Part shown: positions 16,922 to 26,602 of the stretch, piece after piece | Layout: every line of letters begins with the position of its first letter | Numbering within the stretch: the stretch's first letter is position 1 | Source: Kurthia huakuii LAM0618 | GTDB lineage: Bacteria; Bacillota; Bacilli; Bacillales_A; Planococcaceae | Assembly: GCF_000505545.1 (NCBI RefSeq) | Contig: NZ_AYTB01000015.1 | Span: 186,001 to 250,000 of the forward strand | Direction: 5' to 3' | Length of the DNA stretch: 64,000 nucleotides | Translations under genes and position numbers: made by a program | The notes under the pieces: generated by a model | The model's input: the letters and a program-made list of their open reading frames with translations, nothing else | Told to the model about the DNA's origin: nothing | The model's database searches: none

Positions 16922-17078
16922 ATTTTAAAAGTGCCTCTTTAGAGGATAATAGGGAAAATGGTGAGATGCCATTACAGCCCCCGCTACTGTATGCGTGTTG
17001 AGACAATCAAATCCATTGGCTTTCGCTGAGAAGGGATTGCCTCACAAACGCGCGAGTCAGGAAACCTGCTTTTAAAAT
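16922..17078 (+). promoter_or_regulatory. Cobalamin riboswitch controlling the cbi biosynthesis operon
   Basis: Outer stem ATTTTAAAAG (16922-16931) pairs with CTTTTAAAAT (17069-17078). Inside are GGGAAAATGGTGAGATGCC, AGCCCCCGCTACTGTA and the B12 box GAGTCAGGAAACCTGC. CTACTG replaces the more usual CAACTG. The terminator at 17163-17194 is its expression platform. Confidence 0.9.
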
Positions 17079-17162
17079 CGGACAAAACTTTTCGGAGGGA
17101 GAAGCTTTTGGACAACCGTTATTTGCAGTTTTTATTGATTTGCGAATTTTCAGTATGTTCAG

Positions 17163-17194
17163 CCTTTTACTCTCCGGAGTAGAAGGTTTTTTTT
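17163..17194 (+). terminator. Riboswitch-controlled terminator in front of cbiH60
   Basis: Arms CCTTTTACTC and GAGTAGAAGG, then an eight-T run, 43 bases upstream of the first cbi gene. Confidence 0.85.
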
Positions 17195-17236
17195 ATGGCC
17201 TTTTACATAGCGTGACATAAGAAATGGAGGCATAAC

Positions 17237-18874
17237 ATGGCACAAGGGAAATTATTTGTCGTCGGGTTTGGACCAGGGGACTTTCAACATATTACAAATC
17301 GCGCCGTCGATGTTTTGAAAATGAGTGATGTCGTGATCGGCTACAAAACGTATGTCGATTTAATTAAAGATTTAATTACCGCAAAAGCAGTTGTCAGTAC
17401 CGGTATGACCGAGGAAGTATCGCGTGCGCAAGAAGCGGTAAAACAAGCAGAAGCAGGTCAAATTGTGTCGGTGATTTCAAGTGGTGATGCCGGTGTTTAC
17501 GGCATGGCAGGGCTTGTATATGAAGTATTGATTGAAAAAGGGTGGACCGAGGCGAACGGTGTACCTGTCGAAATCGTACCGGGTATTTCCGCGATTAACT
17601 CCTGCGCGTCGCTACTTGGCGCGCCGGTCATGCATGACTCGTGCACGATTAGTTTAAGTGACCATTTAACGCCGTGGGATTTAATTTCAAAACGCATTGA
17701 AGCGGCAGCGATGGCGGATTTTGTTATCGCATTGTACAACCCGAAAAGTGGGCGCCGTACGCGTCAAATCGTCGAGGCACAGCGTATTTTACTTGAGTAT
17801 CGGCACCCGGATACACCAGTGGGGCTAGTGAAAAGTGCCTATCGTGACTCACAGCATATTACGATGACGACGCTGTCTGAAATGCTGACGCACGACATTG
17901 GTATGCTGACGACCGTTGTAATCGGGAATTCCTCTACATTTTTCTACGATAATAAAATGATTACGCCGCGTGGCTATCAAAAGAAATATACGTTAGGGGA
18001 GGAAAAGCAGCCGCTAAAACCGCATCAACGCTTGAAGAAAGAAGCGGAGCCATGGGCGATGGACCAAGAAACAGGGCGTTCGTATGAGCAAGTACTAGCA
18101 CCACCACTGCCAAAAAAGCCTGAGCCGCTTAAATCGGCAAATGCGCTGACTTTAGCAGAGGAAGCATTAGGCTGTTTAGGTGTCGAGGCATTTGAGCCAA
18201 AGCACTATGTCCATCAAAAAATGGAGTCGATTTTTGAGTTGGCTGTGAGTCCGGGTGTTGCCAATAAAAAAATTACACCACAGCAAATGATGACGCTAGC
18301 GGACGTTGTGGGCGACAAAGGGACGATGGAATATACGCCAGAGCATGAATTTATTTTGCGTATTCCGACGACGGCACCAGAGCTTATTACCGACCGCTTA
18401 AAAGAGGTAGGATTGCTCGTAGCACCGTATGGCGATGTGGCACGCATTAAGGCGTGTGATTTCTGTGATGGTGAAAAGGCCGATTCGATTCCATATGCAG
18501 AGGAGCTACAGAATGTCTTAGGTGGTATGGCGTTACCGAAAGAATTAAATATCGGTTTTAACGGCTGTGGTATGGCGTGCTACCGCGCCGTCATGGACGA
18601 TATTGGTATCGTCTACCGAAAGGGTGCCTTTGATGTCTTTATCGGTGCCAAGCCAGTTGGCCGTACAGCGCACCCGGGGCAGCCAGTTGTCGAAGGCTTA
18701 TCAACAGAGCAGCTCGTGCCAATGGTTGAAGGGCTGATTGCTGAATATAAAGAGCACGCGCATCCGAATGAACGTTTATTTAAATATTTCAAACGTGTGA
18801 AAAAATTAGGCAACTTTACGTATCAAGATATTACACCAAAAATTAAAATTGCCCCGGCACCATGTGGGGATTAG
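17237..18874 (+). CDS. cbiH60: CbiH60: cobalt-factor III methyltransferase fused to an Fe-S domain
   Basis: The 545-residue protein is a fusion. Residues 1 to about 245 are the CbiH/CobJ C17-methyltransferase, with GFGPGD at 11-15 and SSGDAGVYGMAG near 81-92, the SAM fold that contracts the ring. Residues about 300-545 resemble a nitrite/sulfite reductase half with Cys407, Cys410, Cys444 and Cys448 (CDFC and GCGMAC), which should hold a 4Fe-4S cluster. This is the architecture of B. megaterium CbiH60, the ring-contraction enzyme of the anaerobic route. First gene of the operon. Clear ribosome binding site GGAGGC. Confidence 0.93.
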   Translation: MAQGKLFVVGFGPGDFQHITNRAVDVLKMSDVVIGYKTYVDLIKDLITAKAVVSTGMTEEVSRAQEAVKQAEAGQIVSVISSGDAGVYGMAGLVYEVLIEKGWTEANGVPVEIVPGISAINSCASLLGAPVMHDSCTISLSDHLTPWDLISKRIEAAAMADFVIALYNPKSGRRTRQIVEAQRILLEYRHPDTPVGLVKSAYRDSQHITMTTLSEMLTHDIGMLTTVVIGNSSTFFYDNKMITPRGYQKKYTLGEEKQPLKPHQRLKKEAEPWAMDQETGRSYEQVLAPPLPKKPEPLKSANALTLAEEALGCLGVEAFEPKHYVHQKMESIFELAVSPGVANKKITPQQMMTLADVVGDKGTMEYTPEHEFILRIPTTAPELITDRLKEVGLLVAPYGDVARIKACDFCDGEKADSIPYAEELQNVLGGMALPKELNIGFNGCGMACYRAVMDDIGIVYRKGAFDVFIGAKPVGRTAHPGQPVVEGLSTEQLVPMVEGLIAEYKEHAHPNERLFKYFKRVKKLGNFTYQDITPKIKIAPAPCGD

Positions 18875-18886
18875 GAGGCTAAGAAG

Positions 18887-19660
18887 ATGCTATTTTTAGC
18901 TGGAACAAGTGATGCACGCGCACTTGCCGTTCGTCTCGCAGCGCGCTATGACGTGCTCGCAACGGTTGTGACCGATTCGGCCGCAAAAAGTTTAACGGAC
19001 AAAGGAATTCCCACATTTGTTGGGCGTTTGACAGCCGAGGAAATGGCTACGAAAGTGCGTGAACGCGGTGACCGCATCATTGTTGATGCGAGTCATCCGT
19101 TCGCAGAGGAAGCATCGAAAAATGCCCAAGCTGCCGCGAAACTTGCCGGCGTACCGTATTGTCGCTATGAGCGGACGTCGGAAAATTTTGCAAATCCACT
19201 CATTACGCCGGTTGAAACATATGACGAAGCGGCTGAGGTGGCACTGGCGCGTAAAGGCAATGTCATGCTACTAACAGGCAGTAAGACGCTACAAGTGTTC
19301 GCTGAGAAATTAGTCGGTATCGAAGGCATTCGCATGATTGCGCGTATGTTACCGCGTTTAGACAATATGGAAAAATGTGCGGCGCTTGGCGTTGAACAAA
19401 AAAATATTATCGCGATGCAAGGACCATTTTCACGTGACTTAAATGAGGCGCTCTACAAGCAATTTGACACGACGCTGATGATTACGAAGGAAAGTGGTAA
19501 AGCGGGCGCTGTCGATGAAAAAATTACGGCAGCGCTTGACTTAGGCATCGAGGTTGTACTGATTACAAGACCGAAAATTCAATATGACAACGCATTCGAC
19601 ACATTTATTGGCGTCGAACAATTTATAGGGGGAATTTTGCATGACGAACAATACAGATGA
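18887..19660 (+). CDS. cbiJ: Cobalt-precorrin-6A reductase CbiJ
   Basis: The 257-residue protein begins MLFLAGTSDARALAVRLAAR, the dinucleotide-binding start of CobK/CbiJ, and has VDASHPFAEEASKNA (about 64-78) and LLTGSKTL. It uses a reduced nicotinamide cofactor to reduce the macrocycle of cobalt-precorrin-6A. GGAGG before the ATG. Its end overlaps cbiC by 20 bases. Confidence 0.92.
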   Translation: MLFLAGTSDARALAVRLAARYDVLATVVTDSAAKSLTDKGIPTFVGRLTAEEMATKVRERGDRIIVDASHPFAEEASKNAQAAAKLAGVPYCRYERTSENFANPLITPVETYDEAAEVALARKGNVMLLTGSKTLQVFAEKLVGIEGIRMIARMLPRLDNMEKCAALGVEQKNIIAMQGPFSRDLNEALYKQFDTTLMITKESGKAGAVDEKITAALDLGIEVVLITRPKIQYDNAFDTFIGVEQFIGGILHDEQYR

Positions 19661-20336
19661 AAAAGAATTATTCGTAAATACCGATAACTTCAATACCGAT
19701 TTTACGCCGCTAACAGTAGAGCCAAATCGTATTTATGAATTTAGTTTTGAAACGATTTTAGAAGAGTATGGCCCACATGACTACAACGACGATGAATGGT
19801 CGATTATCCGTCGTATCGTCCACGCATCGGCTGACTTTGAACTAGGGAAAAGCGTGATTTTACATCCGGATGCGATTCGCGCTGGTGTGGAATCGATTCG
19901 TGCCGGCCGTCCTGTGATTGCCGATGTGCAAATGATTCAAAGTGGTTCAGGTCGTAAACGATTCCAAAAACATGGTGGCGACTTGTATTGTCACATTGCT
20001 GATGACGACGTTTCAAAAATGGCAAAAGAACATAATACAACGCGCGCCATTATTTCGATGCAAAAAGCGGCGCGCTTACATGAGGGCGGCATTTATGCGA
20101 TTGGCAATGCGCCAACCGCGTTACTTGAACTTATTCGTTTAATTCGTGAAGGCATCGCAAAACCAGATTTAATTATCGGTATGCCTGTTGGCTTCGTATC
20201 AGCTGCAGAATCAAAAGAAGAGCTTGCGAAAGTAACAGAAGTACCATTTATTACGAATTTAGGGCGCAAAGGCGGTAGTACGGTAACTGTTGCGGCGCTA
20301 AATGCCATTTCAATTTTGGCGGATCGACAACACTAA
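19641..20336 (+). CDS. cbiC: Cobalt-precorrin-8 methylmutase CbiC
   Basis: The 231-residue protein has the catalytic His61 in RRIVHASAD and the conserved AGRPVIADVQMIQSG and IGNAPTALLELI segments. It moves the C11 methyl group to C12 to form cobyrinate. About 20 extra residues at the N-terminus precede the family core. AGGGGGAAT precedes the ATG, which is inside the end of cbiJ. Confidence 0.93.
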   Translation: MTNNTDEKELFVNTDNFNTDFTPLTVEPNRIYEFSFETILEEYGPHDYNDDEWSIIRRIVHASADFELGKSVILHPDAIRAGVESIRAGRPVIADVQMIQSGSGRKRFQKHGGDLYCHIADDDVSKMAKEHNTTRAIISMQKAARLHEGGIYAIGNAPTALLELIRLIREGIAKPDLIIGMPVGFVSAAESKEELAKVTEVPFITNLGRKGGSTVTVAALNAISILADRQH

Positions 20337-20337
20337 C

Positions 20338-21471
20338 GTGGAAAAACGCAAGAAAAAAGACCCGAAGGATATGCGCTCTGGCTATACGACAGGCGCCTGT
20401 GCAACAGCGACGACAAAAGCGGCGCTGATTGCCCTACTGACGGGCGAGGAACAAGAGTCGGTAACGATTTTTTTACCGGTCGGCAAGCATGCGACATTTA
20501 CGATGGAACATACCGTACAAGTTGGGGATGCGGTGCGATGCAGCACGATTAAAGATGCCGGTGATGACCCGGATGTGACGCATTTAGCACTTATCGAATC
20601 AACCGTATCATTTATTGATGGGGAGGACGTTGTACTAGATGGTGGCATCGGCGTCGGGCGCGTGACAAAGCCCGGTTTGCCGGTGCCTGTAGGGGAGGCA
20701 GCCATCAATCCAGTACCGCGAAAGATGCTACATGAAGTCGTAAATGACACACTTGCACAATTTGGCGTCAAGCGTGGCGTCAAAGTCGTTATTTCTGTAC
20801 CGGCGGGTGAAGAATTAGCAAAAAAAACATTGAATGGACGCCTCGGTATCGTAGGAGGTATTTCAATTCTCGGTACGCGTGGCACGGTCGTACCATTTTC
20901 AAGTGCCGCGTATATGGCGAGTATTTCTGAAGCGGTTAGCGTGGCGCATGCGGCAGGGCAAAACCATTTAGTGCTGACAACAGGTGGTCGCAGTGAACGT
21001 TATGCGATGGCGCTATTTCCAGAACTTGCTGAGGAATGCTTTATTGAAATGGGTGACTTTGTCGGTCATGCGCTAAAGCATTGTAAAAAGCATGACATTA
21101 AAAAAGTAACGCTCGTTGGGATGATGGGGAAATTTTCAAAAGTCGCACAAGGGGTTATGATGGTGCACTCAAAAAGCGCGCCAATCGACTTTAATTTCCT
21201 TGCAGAGCTTGCCGGTGATGTTGGCGTGTCAGAAGATTTGCAGCAGCAAGTACGCGATGCCAACACCGCATCACATGTCGGCGAAATGATGTCCGAACAT
21301 GGCTACGATACTTTTTTTAGTCATCTATGCGAGGCGTGCTGCTACTCGGCGATTCACCATGTCGGCGGCGGCATCGAATTAAGCACGTTCATTTATTCAA
21401 TGAAAGGTGAACAACTAGGAAGGGCTGAGAACATTGACAACATCGATCAAATTGATTGGCATCGGGGATAG
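20338..21471 (+). CDS. cbiD: Cobalt-precorrin-5B C1-methyltransferase CbiD
   Basis: The GTG at 20338, one base after the cbiC stop, is chosen because the protein then begins MEKRKKKDPKDMRSGYTTGA, the expected CbiD start. A longer reading from 20302 lies inside cbiC. The 377-residue protein has RSGYTTGACATA, DAGDDPDVTH and the GGIGVGRVTKPGL and PRKMLHEV segments. It methylates C1 after loss of acetaldehyde by CbiG. The end overlaps cbiET by 38 bases. Confidence 0.92.
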   Translation: MEKRKKKDPKDMRSGYTTGACATATTKAALIALLTGEEQESVTIFLPVGKHATFTMEHTVQVGDAVRCSTIKDAGDDPDVTHLALIESTVSFIDGEDVVLDGGIGVGRVTKPGLPVPVGEAAINPVPRKMLHEVVNDTLAQFGVKRGVKVVISVPAGEELAKKTLNGRLGIVGGISILGTRGTVVPFSSAAYMASISEAVSVAHAAGQNHLVLTTGGRSERYAMALFPELAEECFIEMGDFVGHALKHCKKHDIKKVTLVGMMGKFSKVAQGVMMVHSKSAPIDFNFLAELAGDVGVSEDLQQQVRDANTASHVGEMMSEHGYDTFFSHLCEACCYSAIHHVGGGIELSTFIYSMKGEQLGRAENIDNIDQIDWHRG

Positions 21472-22639
21472 TGGTGTCGAATCATTAAGCGCAGAAAAGA
21501 AGCAATTCATCGAACAGAGCGATGTGTTAGTCGCAGGAGAGCGTGTTCTCGCGTTCTTCAATACATATCATGGTAAAAAAATTGTCATTAAAGGCGGTTT
21601 AAAACAGGTCGTCGCAGAAATTTTAGCGGCGCAAGGAAACATCGTCATTTTAGCATCAGGCGACCCGTTATTTTATGGCATTGGCCATTATTTAGCATCG
21701 AAAATGACACTTGACGTGTATCCCCATGTAAGCTCGGTGCAGCTGGCATTCGCGCGCCGTAAATTGGCGTGGCACGATGCGACAGTCGTGAGCTTGCATG
21801 GTCGTCCGATAAAGGGACTCGCTCAAAAAATCAACGGCGAAAAAAAGGTGGCCCTGTTAACGGACGACGTGAATACGCCAAATGCCATTGCTAATTATTT
21901 AATTGATTTTGGCTTTGATGAGTACGAGGCATTTGTCGCCGAAAATTTAGAAGGGGTTGATGAACGCTGTCGTTCGCTGTCACTTGAGGACATGCGTACG
22001 GCGGAATTTTCACCGCTCAATGTCGTGATTTTAGTCGCAACGAAAGCACCGAAAGTCTGGCCACTTGGCATTGACGATGACGAATTTTCACAACGAAAAC
22101 CCGATAAAGGCTTAATTACGAAAAAAGAAATTCGCGTGTTGTCGCTTCAGCAGCTTCAGTTACGTGACGATTCGATTGTGTGGGATATTGGTACATGCAC
22201 TGGTTCGATGGGGATTGAAGCAGGGCGTATCGCAAAAAATGGTGCGGTGTATGCCATTGAAAAAAATGAGCCGGATTTAGCGAATTGTCTCGAAAATCAG
22301 CGTAAATTCCGCGTTGATATGACGGCGATTCATGGCAAGGCACCGGAACGTTTGGACGAATTTCCAAATCCTGATGCCGTATTTCTTGGTGGCACCGGCG
22401 GCAATATGACCGATTTACTTGCGACGATTGCAGCACGTTTAAAGCCACAAGGTCGTATCGTATTAAATGCAGCAACGATTGAAAATTTAGCAAAAGCTGT
22501 CGAAACATTTAAACAATTAGGACTTCACGTGTCGATTATGCAAGCGCAAATCGCGCGTAGTAAACCGATTTTAAATATGACACGCTTCGTACCGTTAAAC
22601 CCAATTTATATTATTACAGCAGTTAGGGAGGAACAATAA
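21434..22639 (+). CDS. cbiET: CbiET fusion: C5/C15 methyltransferase and decarboxylase
   Basis: The 401-residue protein joins CbiE (about 1-190, start IKLIGIGDSGVESLS, then ASGDPLFYGIG) to CbiT (about 200-401, SAM motif VWDIGTCTGSMGIEA and PDAVFLGGTGGN). It methylates C5 and C15 and removes the acetate carboxyl of ring C on cobalt-precorrin-7. The TTG start is taken because no ATG or GTG fits and AGGA lies upstream within cbiD. Confidence 0.92.
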   Translation: MTTSIKLIGIGDSGVESLSAEKKQFIEQSDVLVAGERVLAFFNTYHGKKIVIKGGLKQVVAEILAAQGNIVILASGDPLFYGIGHYLASKMTLDVYPHVSSVQLAFARRKLAWHDATVVSLHGRPIKGLAQKINGEKKVALLTDDVNTPNAIANYLIDFGFDEYEAFVAENLEGVDERCRSLSLEDMRTAEFSPLNVVILVATKAPKVWPLGIDDDEFSQRKPDKGLITKKEIRVLSLQQLQLRDDSIVWDIGTCTGSMGIEAGRIAKNGAVYAIEKNEPDLANCLENQRKFRVDMTAIHGKAPERLDEFPNPDAVFLGGTGGNMTDLLATIAARLKPQGRIVLNAATIENLAKAVETFKQLGLHVSIMQAQIARSKPILNMTRFVPLNPIYIITAVREEQ

Positions 22640-22640
22640 C

Positions 22641-23339
22641 ATGGCAACATTGTATGGCTTAGGGGTAGGACCTGGGGACCCAGAATTAATTACCGTAAAA
22701 GCATTCCGCATTATGAAGGAATCACCAGTCATTGCGTATCCGAAAAAGATGAAAGGCAAAAAAAGTTATGCCCAGCGCATTGTAGATGTGTATGTTAGTG
22801 GCATGGAGAAGGAAATGCTAGGGCTTGTATTCCCAATGACAAAGCATCAAGAAACGCTAGATCGCGAATGGAATAAGGCAGTCGATGAAGTGTATGCGCG
22901 CTTGAAAGCTGGGAAAGATGTGGCATTTGTAACAGAGGGCGACCCAATGCTTTACAGTACATTTATTCATTTAATGAACTTGATGCAGGAGCGCCACTCA
23001 GAGGTAGACATTAAAATGGTGCCGGGCATTTCATCATTCAACGGCTCAGCCTCTCGTCTAGGAATTGCGCTTGGTGATGGTGATGACCATATCGCGATGA
23101 TTCCAGCGGTTGATGATTATGATCAAATGCGTAAAGCGATTGAGGACCATGATGCGGTCGTCTTTATTAAAGTAGCGAAGGTCATTGATTTAATGTTGCG
23201 CGTGTTGCGTGATTTGGAGTTATTAGACAAAGCACATGTTGTGACAAAAGTGACGTCTGATGAGGAAGTTATTTGGAAAACATCGGAGCTTGATGGTGTC
23301 GAGCTTGAATACTTAACATTAATGGTGGTGCGTAAATAA
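22641..23339 (+). CDS. cbiL: Cobalt-factor II C20-methyltransferase CbiL
   Basis: The 232-residue SAM tetrapyrrole methyltransferase begins MATLYGLGVGPGDPELITVKA and has the C20-type features YPKKMKGKKSYAQRI and TEGDPMLYSTF, with MVPGISSFNGSASRLG. It acts first after cobalt insertion. One base after cbiET, GGGAGG upstream. Its stop overlaps the cbiF start. Confidence 0.93.
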   Translation: MATLYGLGVGPGDPELITVKAFRIMKESPVIAYPKKMKGKKSYAQRIVDVYVSGMEKEMLGLVFPMTKHQETLDREWNKAVDEVYARLKAGKDVAFVTEGDPMLYSTFIHLMNLMQERHSEVDIKMVPGISSFNGSASRLGIALGDGDDHIAMIPAVDDYDQMRKAIEDHDAVVFIKVAKVIDLMLRVLRDLELLDKAHVVTKVTSDEEVIWKTSELDGVELEYLTLMVVRK

Positions 23340-24115
23340 TGAAGAAAATTTATATCGTAGGTGCAGGTCCTGGAGATCCTGATTTAGTAACAGTAAAAGG
23401 TTTAAAGATGATTCAAACGGCGGATGTTGTCATGTATACCGATTCACTAGTTAACCAAGAGTTGATTGCGAAAGCAAAACCAGAAGCCGAAGTTGTCAAA
23501 ACAGCCGGTATGCATTTGGATGAAATGGTGCAAGCAATTGTCGACCGCGTGAATGATGGTAAAGTCGTGGCGCGTGTCCATACTGGTGACCCGGCGATGT
23601 ACGGTGCCATTATGGAACAAATGGCAATTTTAAAACAGCATGACATTACATGTGAAATTATTCCGGGTGTGAGCTCGGTATTCGCGTCAGCGGCAGCAGT
23701 AGGGGCCGAACTGACGATTCCCGATTTAACACAAACGCTCATTTTAACGCGTGCAGAGGGACGTACACCGGTACCTGAAATGGAGAAATTAAAAGCTTTA
23801 GCGAGCCATCATTGTACGATTGCATTATTTTTAAGTGCGACGCTAACGAAAAAAATCGTCAAGGAATTGCAAGCGGCTGGTTGGCGCGATGATACGCCAA
23901 TCGCTGTTGTGCAACGTGCGACATGGCCAGACCAAAAAATCGTCCGCACAACGCTCGTTCATTTAGACGAAGATATGCGTAAAAATGGTATCCGTAAACA
24001 TGCGATGATTTTAGCTGGCTGGGCGCTTGACCCGCATATTCATGAAAAAGATTATCGCTCAAAATTGTACGATAAAACATTTACGCATGGTTTCCGTAAA
24101 GCGGTGACAGAGTAA
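23339..24115 (+). CDS. cbiF: Cobalt-precorrin-4 C11-methyltransferase CbiF
   Basis: The 258-residue protein has GAGPGDPDLVTVKG at 8-21, VVMYTDSLVN, HTGDPAMYGAI and IIPGVSSVFASAAAVGAELT with LTRAEGRTP, which mark the C11 group. It methylates C11 before ring opening by CbiG. Shares TAATG-type junctions with both neighbours. Confidence 0.94.
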   Translation: MKKIYIVGAGPGDPDLVTVKGLKMIQTADVVMYTDSLVNQELIAKAKPEAEVVKTAGMHLDEMVQAIVDRVNDGKVVARVHTGDPAMYGAIMEQMAILKQHDITCEIIPGVSSVFASAAAVGAELTIPDLTQTLILTRAEGRTPVPEMEKLKALASHHCTIALFLSATLTKKIVKELQAAGWRDDTPIAVVQRATWPDQKIVRTTLVHLDEDMRKNGIRKHAMILAGWALDPHIHEKDYRSKLYDKTFTHGFRKAVTE

Positions 24116-25233
24116 TGGTTATCGAATTACGCGACGATATGCTAGCACCAATTGACGTGAAGCATCAATATGCGGTCGTGGCGATTACGAAGCATGGCGT
24201 GGATATTGCGCGCCGTTTACATGCGAATTTTCCAAACACCGACGTTTATTATATGAGTAAGTTTGAGCGCGGGGATGAGCGTGAGCACAATGTGCAGCTG
24301 TTTAAAAATAGCGTGCGCATGCTATTTCCAGCGCTGTTCAAACAGTATGATGGCATCATTACGATTATTTCGCTTGGCGCCGTTGTCCGCATGATTGGCC
24401 CGCTTCTCGTCGATAAAAAAGTCGACCCAGCCATCGTTGTCATCGATGACCGCGGCGAAAATGTCATTAGTATGCTGTCGGGTCATTTAGGTGGCGCGAA
24501 TGCGTTAACGCATACCGTCGCAGAAGCTCTTAATGCCAATGCGATTATTACGACGGCATCGGACGTACAAAAAACGATTCCGGTCGATTTATTTGGCGCA
24601 AAATTTGGTTGGCAATGGGATTCAGCGGAACAATTAACACCGGTTTCTGCATCGGTTGTCAACGAGGAACACGTGGCCATCATTCAAGAGGCGGGCGAAA
24701 AAGATTGGTGGATGCATGAGACACCGATGCCGCCATGTTTAATTGAATATGACTCACTTGAAGCGGCAATGGCTGCGAAGCCGGATGCCGCGCTCATTAT
24801 TAGTCATCGTTTAATTGATGAGACGACGCTACTTGACAATCACGTCATTTATCGTCCGAAATCACTCGTTATTGGTATGGGCTGCAATCGCGGCACATCG
24901 GCTGAAGAGGTCGATACCGTTATTCGCGAAACATTGCAAGAACTTGGCTTATCGATTAAAAGTGTCAAGGCGCTTGTTACATTTGAGCTAAAAAGCGATG
25001 AGCCATGCTTTCATGACATTACGTCAAAATACGATTGGCAATTTAAATGGTACACAAAGGACGAGCTAAATAGTCAGCTTGTGACAGAGCCTTCAGATAC
25101 GGTGTTTAAATACACAGGTGTTTACGGTGTTAGTGAACCAGCCGTCCGACTTTATAGCGGCAATGATGAGCTATTACTTGTGAAGAAAAAATCAGGCAAT
25201 ACGACGATTTCGGTCGCAGAAATCCATTTTTAA
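24115..25233 (+). CDS. cbiG: Cobalt-precorrin-5A hydrolase CbiG
   Basis: The 372-residue protein has the N-terminal CbiG core with IISLGAVVRMIGPLL, DRGENVISMLSGHLGGANAL and the C-terminal CobE-like domain with VIGMGCNRGTSAEEV. It opens the lactone of cobalt-precorrin-5A and releases acetaldehyde, a step found only in the oxygen-independent route. The ATG overlaps the cbiF stop. Confidence 0.93.
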   Translation: MVIELRDDMLAPIDVKHQYAVVAITKHGVDIARRLHANFPNTDVYYMSKFERGDEREHNVQLFKNSVRMLFPALFKQYDGIITIISLGAVVRMIGPLLVDKKVDPAIVVIDDRGENVISMLSGHLGGANALTHTVAEALNANAIITTASDVQKTIPVDLFGAKFGWQWDSAEQLTPVSASVVNEEHVAIIQEAGEKDWWMHETPMPPCLIEYDSLEAAMAAKPDAALIISHRLIDETTLLDNHVIYRPKSLVIGMGCNRGTSAEEVDTVIRETLQELGLSIKSVKALVTFELKSDEPCFHDITSKYDWQFKWYTKDELNSQLVTEPSDTVFKYTGVYGVSEPAVRLYSGNDELLLVKKKSGNTTISVAEIHF

Positions 25234-25246
25234 GGGGGAGTTAACG

Positions 25247-26599
25247 ATGAAGCGTTTTGTCATTGCAGGAACAAACAGTGGTGTCGGTAAAACGACGTTA
25301 ACAATCGGCTTAATGGCTGCATTACAACAACGAGGCTTACGTGTACAAGGATTTAAATGCGGACCGGACTATATCGACCCGTCGTTTCATAAAGCGGTAA
25401 CCGGGCGTCCATCGCGCAATATTGATAGCTTTATGTTTGAAGCAAATGTCGTGCGCGATATTGTGCGCCGCGCGACAAAAGATAGTGATGTTGGCATCAT
25501 CGAAGGGGTCATGGGTTTTTACGATGGCAAGGACCCGCTATCAGATGTTGGTTCGACTGCAGACATTGCCGTTATAACCGAAACACCCGTCGTGTTAGTC
25601 GTTAACTGCGCAGCGATGGCGCGCAGTGCGGCGGCGATTGTCAAAGGGTTCCAAGTATTATCGGAAAAGCCGACCATCGTCGCGGTCATTGCTAATCAAG
25701 TTGGCAGTGCGAGCCACTTTAACATTGTCAAAAAGGCGATTGAAGCGGAATGTGGTGTACCGGTTATCGGTTATTTAAAGAAAAATAGTGAGCTTCATAT
25801 GCCGAGCCGTCATTTAGGACTGATACCAGCATTAGAGCGCGGTGAGATGCAAAAGTATTTTGATGAGCTTGCGGCACTTGTCAACGAGACGATTGATTTA
25901 GAAGCATTGCTTGCATTGACAGAAGCGAGTGACTTGACAGTCGAGGCATCGGTTTTTGATGCTCAGCAAGCACCATGCTGTACGATTGCTGTTGCCCATG
26001 ATGCGGCATTTAATTTTTATTACGAGGAAAATATCGAGCTACTGCAAGCAAATGGCGCGCGGATTGTTTATTTCTCACCACTTGCGAATGAAGCGGTGCC
26101 AGAAGCGGCTGATGGCTTGTATATCGGGGGTGGCTTCCCAGAGGAATTTGCGACGACGTTGTCAGAGAACGGACAGGCGAAAGCATCGATTCAAGCATTT
26201 ATCGCAGCAGACAAGCCTGTTTTTGCGGAATGTGGCGGCTTTATGTATTTAACAGAAGCCATAGAAACGCTCGATGGTAGACGTTTTGATATGGTTGGCG
26301 CGATTCCAGGAACGACGAAAATGCAAAGCAAGCGCGTTGCACTCGGCTATCGCGAGATTTTTGGCAAGGCCGGGAATTTCTTGCTTGATGAAGGTATGAC
26401 AGCGAAGGGCCATGAATTCCATTATTCAACATATGAGCAAGGACAAGCGCATTTTGCTTATGACACAAAAAGTCGATTTAAGGCGACAGGGGAAGGCTAT
26501 ATGCAACCTAATCTTGTTGCAGGTTATACGCATTTCCACTTTGCCTCGAATCCAGAAGTTGCAGCGCGCTTTGTTCGTGCTTGCGTAAAAGGGGAGTAG
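25247..26599 (+). CDS. cbiA: Cobyrinate a,c-diamide synthase CbiA
   Basis: The 450-residue protein has the P-loop GTNSGVGKTTLTIG (about 8-21), the DPSFHKAVTGRPSRNID segment and a class I glutamine amidotransferase half with the nucleophile Cys329 in FAECGGFMYL and a His in GYTHFHFAS. It amidates the a and c side chains using glutamine and ATP. AGGGGGAG precedes the ATG. Confidence 0.94.
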   Translation: MKRFVIAGTNSGVGKTTLTIGLMAALQQRGLRVQGFKCGPDYIDPSFHKAVTGRPSRNIDSFMFEANVVRDIVRRATKDSDVGIIEGVMGFYDGKDPLSDVGSTADIAVITETPVVLVVNCAAMARSAAAIVKGFQVLSEKPTIVAVIANQVGSASHFNIVKKAIEAECGVPVIGYLKKNSELHMPSRHLGLIPALERGEMQKYFDELAALVNETIDLEALLALTEASDLTVEASVFDAQQAPCCTIAVAHDAAFNFYYEENIELLQANGARIVYFSPLANEAVPEAADGLYIGGGFPEEFATTLSENGQAKASIQAFIAADKPVFAECGGFMYLTEAIETLDGRRFDMVGAIPGTTKMQSKRVALGYREIFGKAGNFLLDEGMTAKGHEFHYSTYEQGQAHFAYDTKSRFKATGEGYMQPNLVAGYTHFHFASNPEVAARFVRACVKGE

Positions 26600-26602
26600 T
26601 AG

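Noticed and set aside
20382-20885. Open frame of 167 codons opposite cbiD
   Set aside because: Antisense shadow rich in Ser/Pro/Thr caused by codon bias of the real gene.
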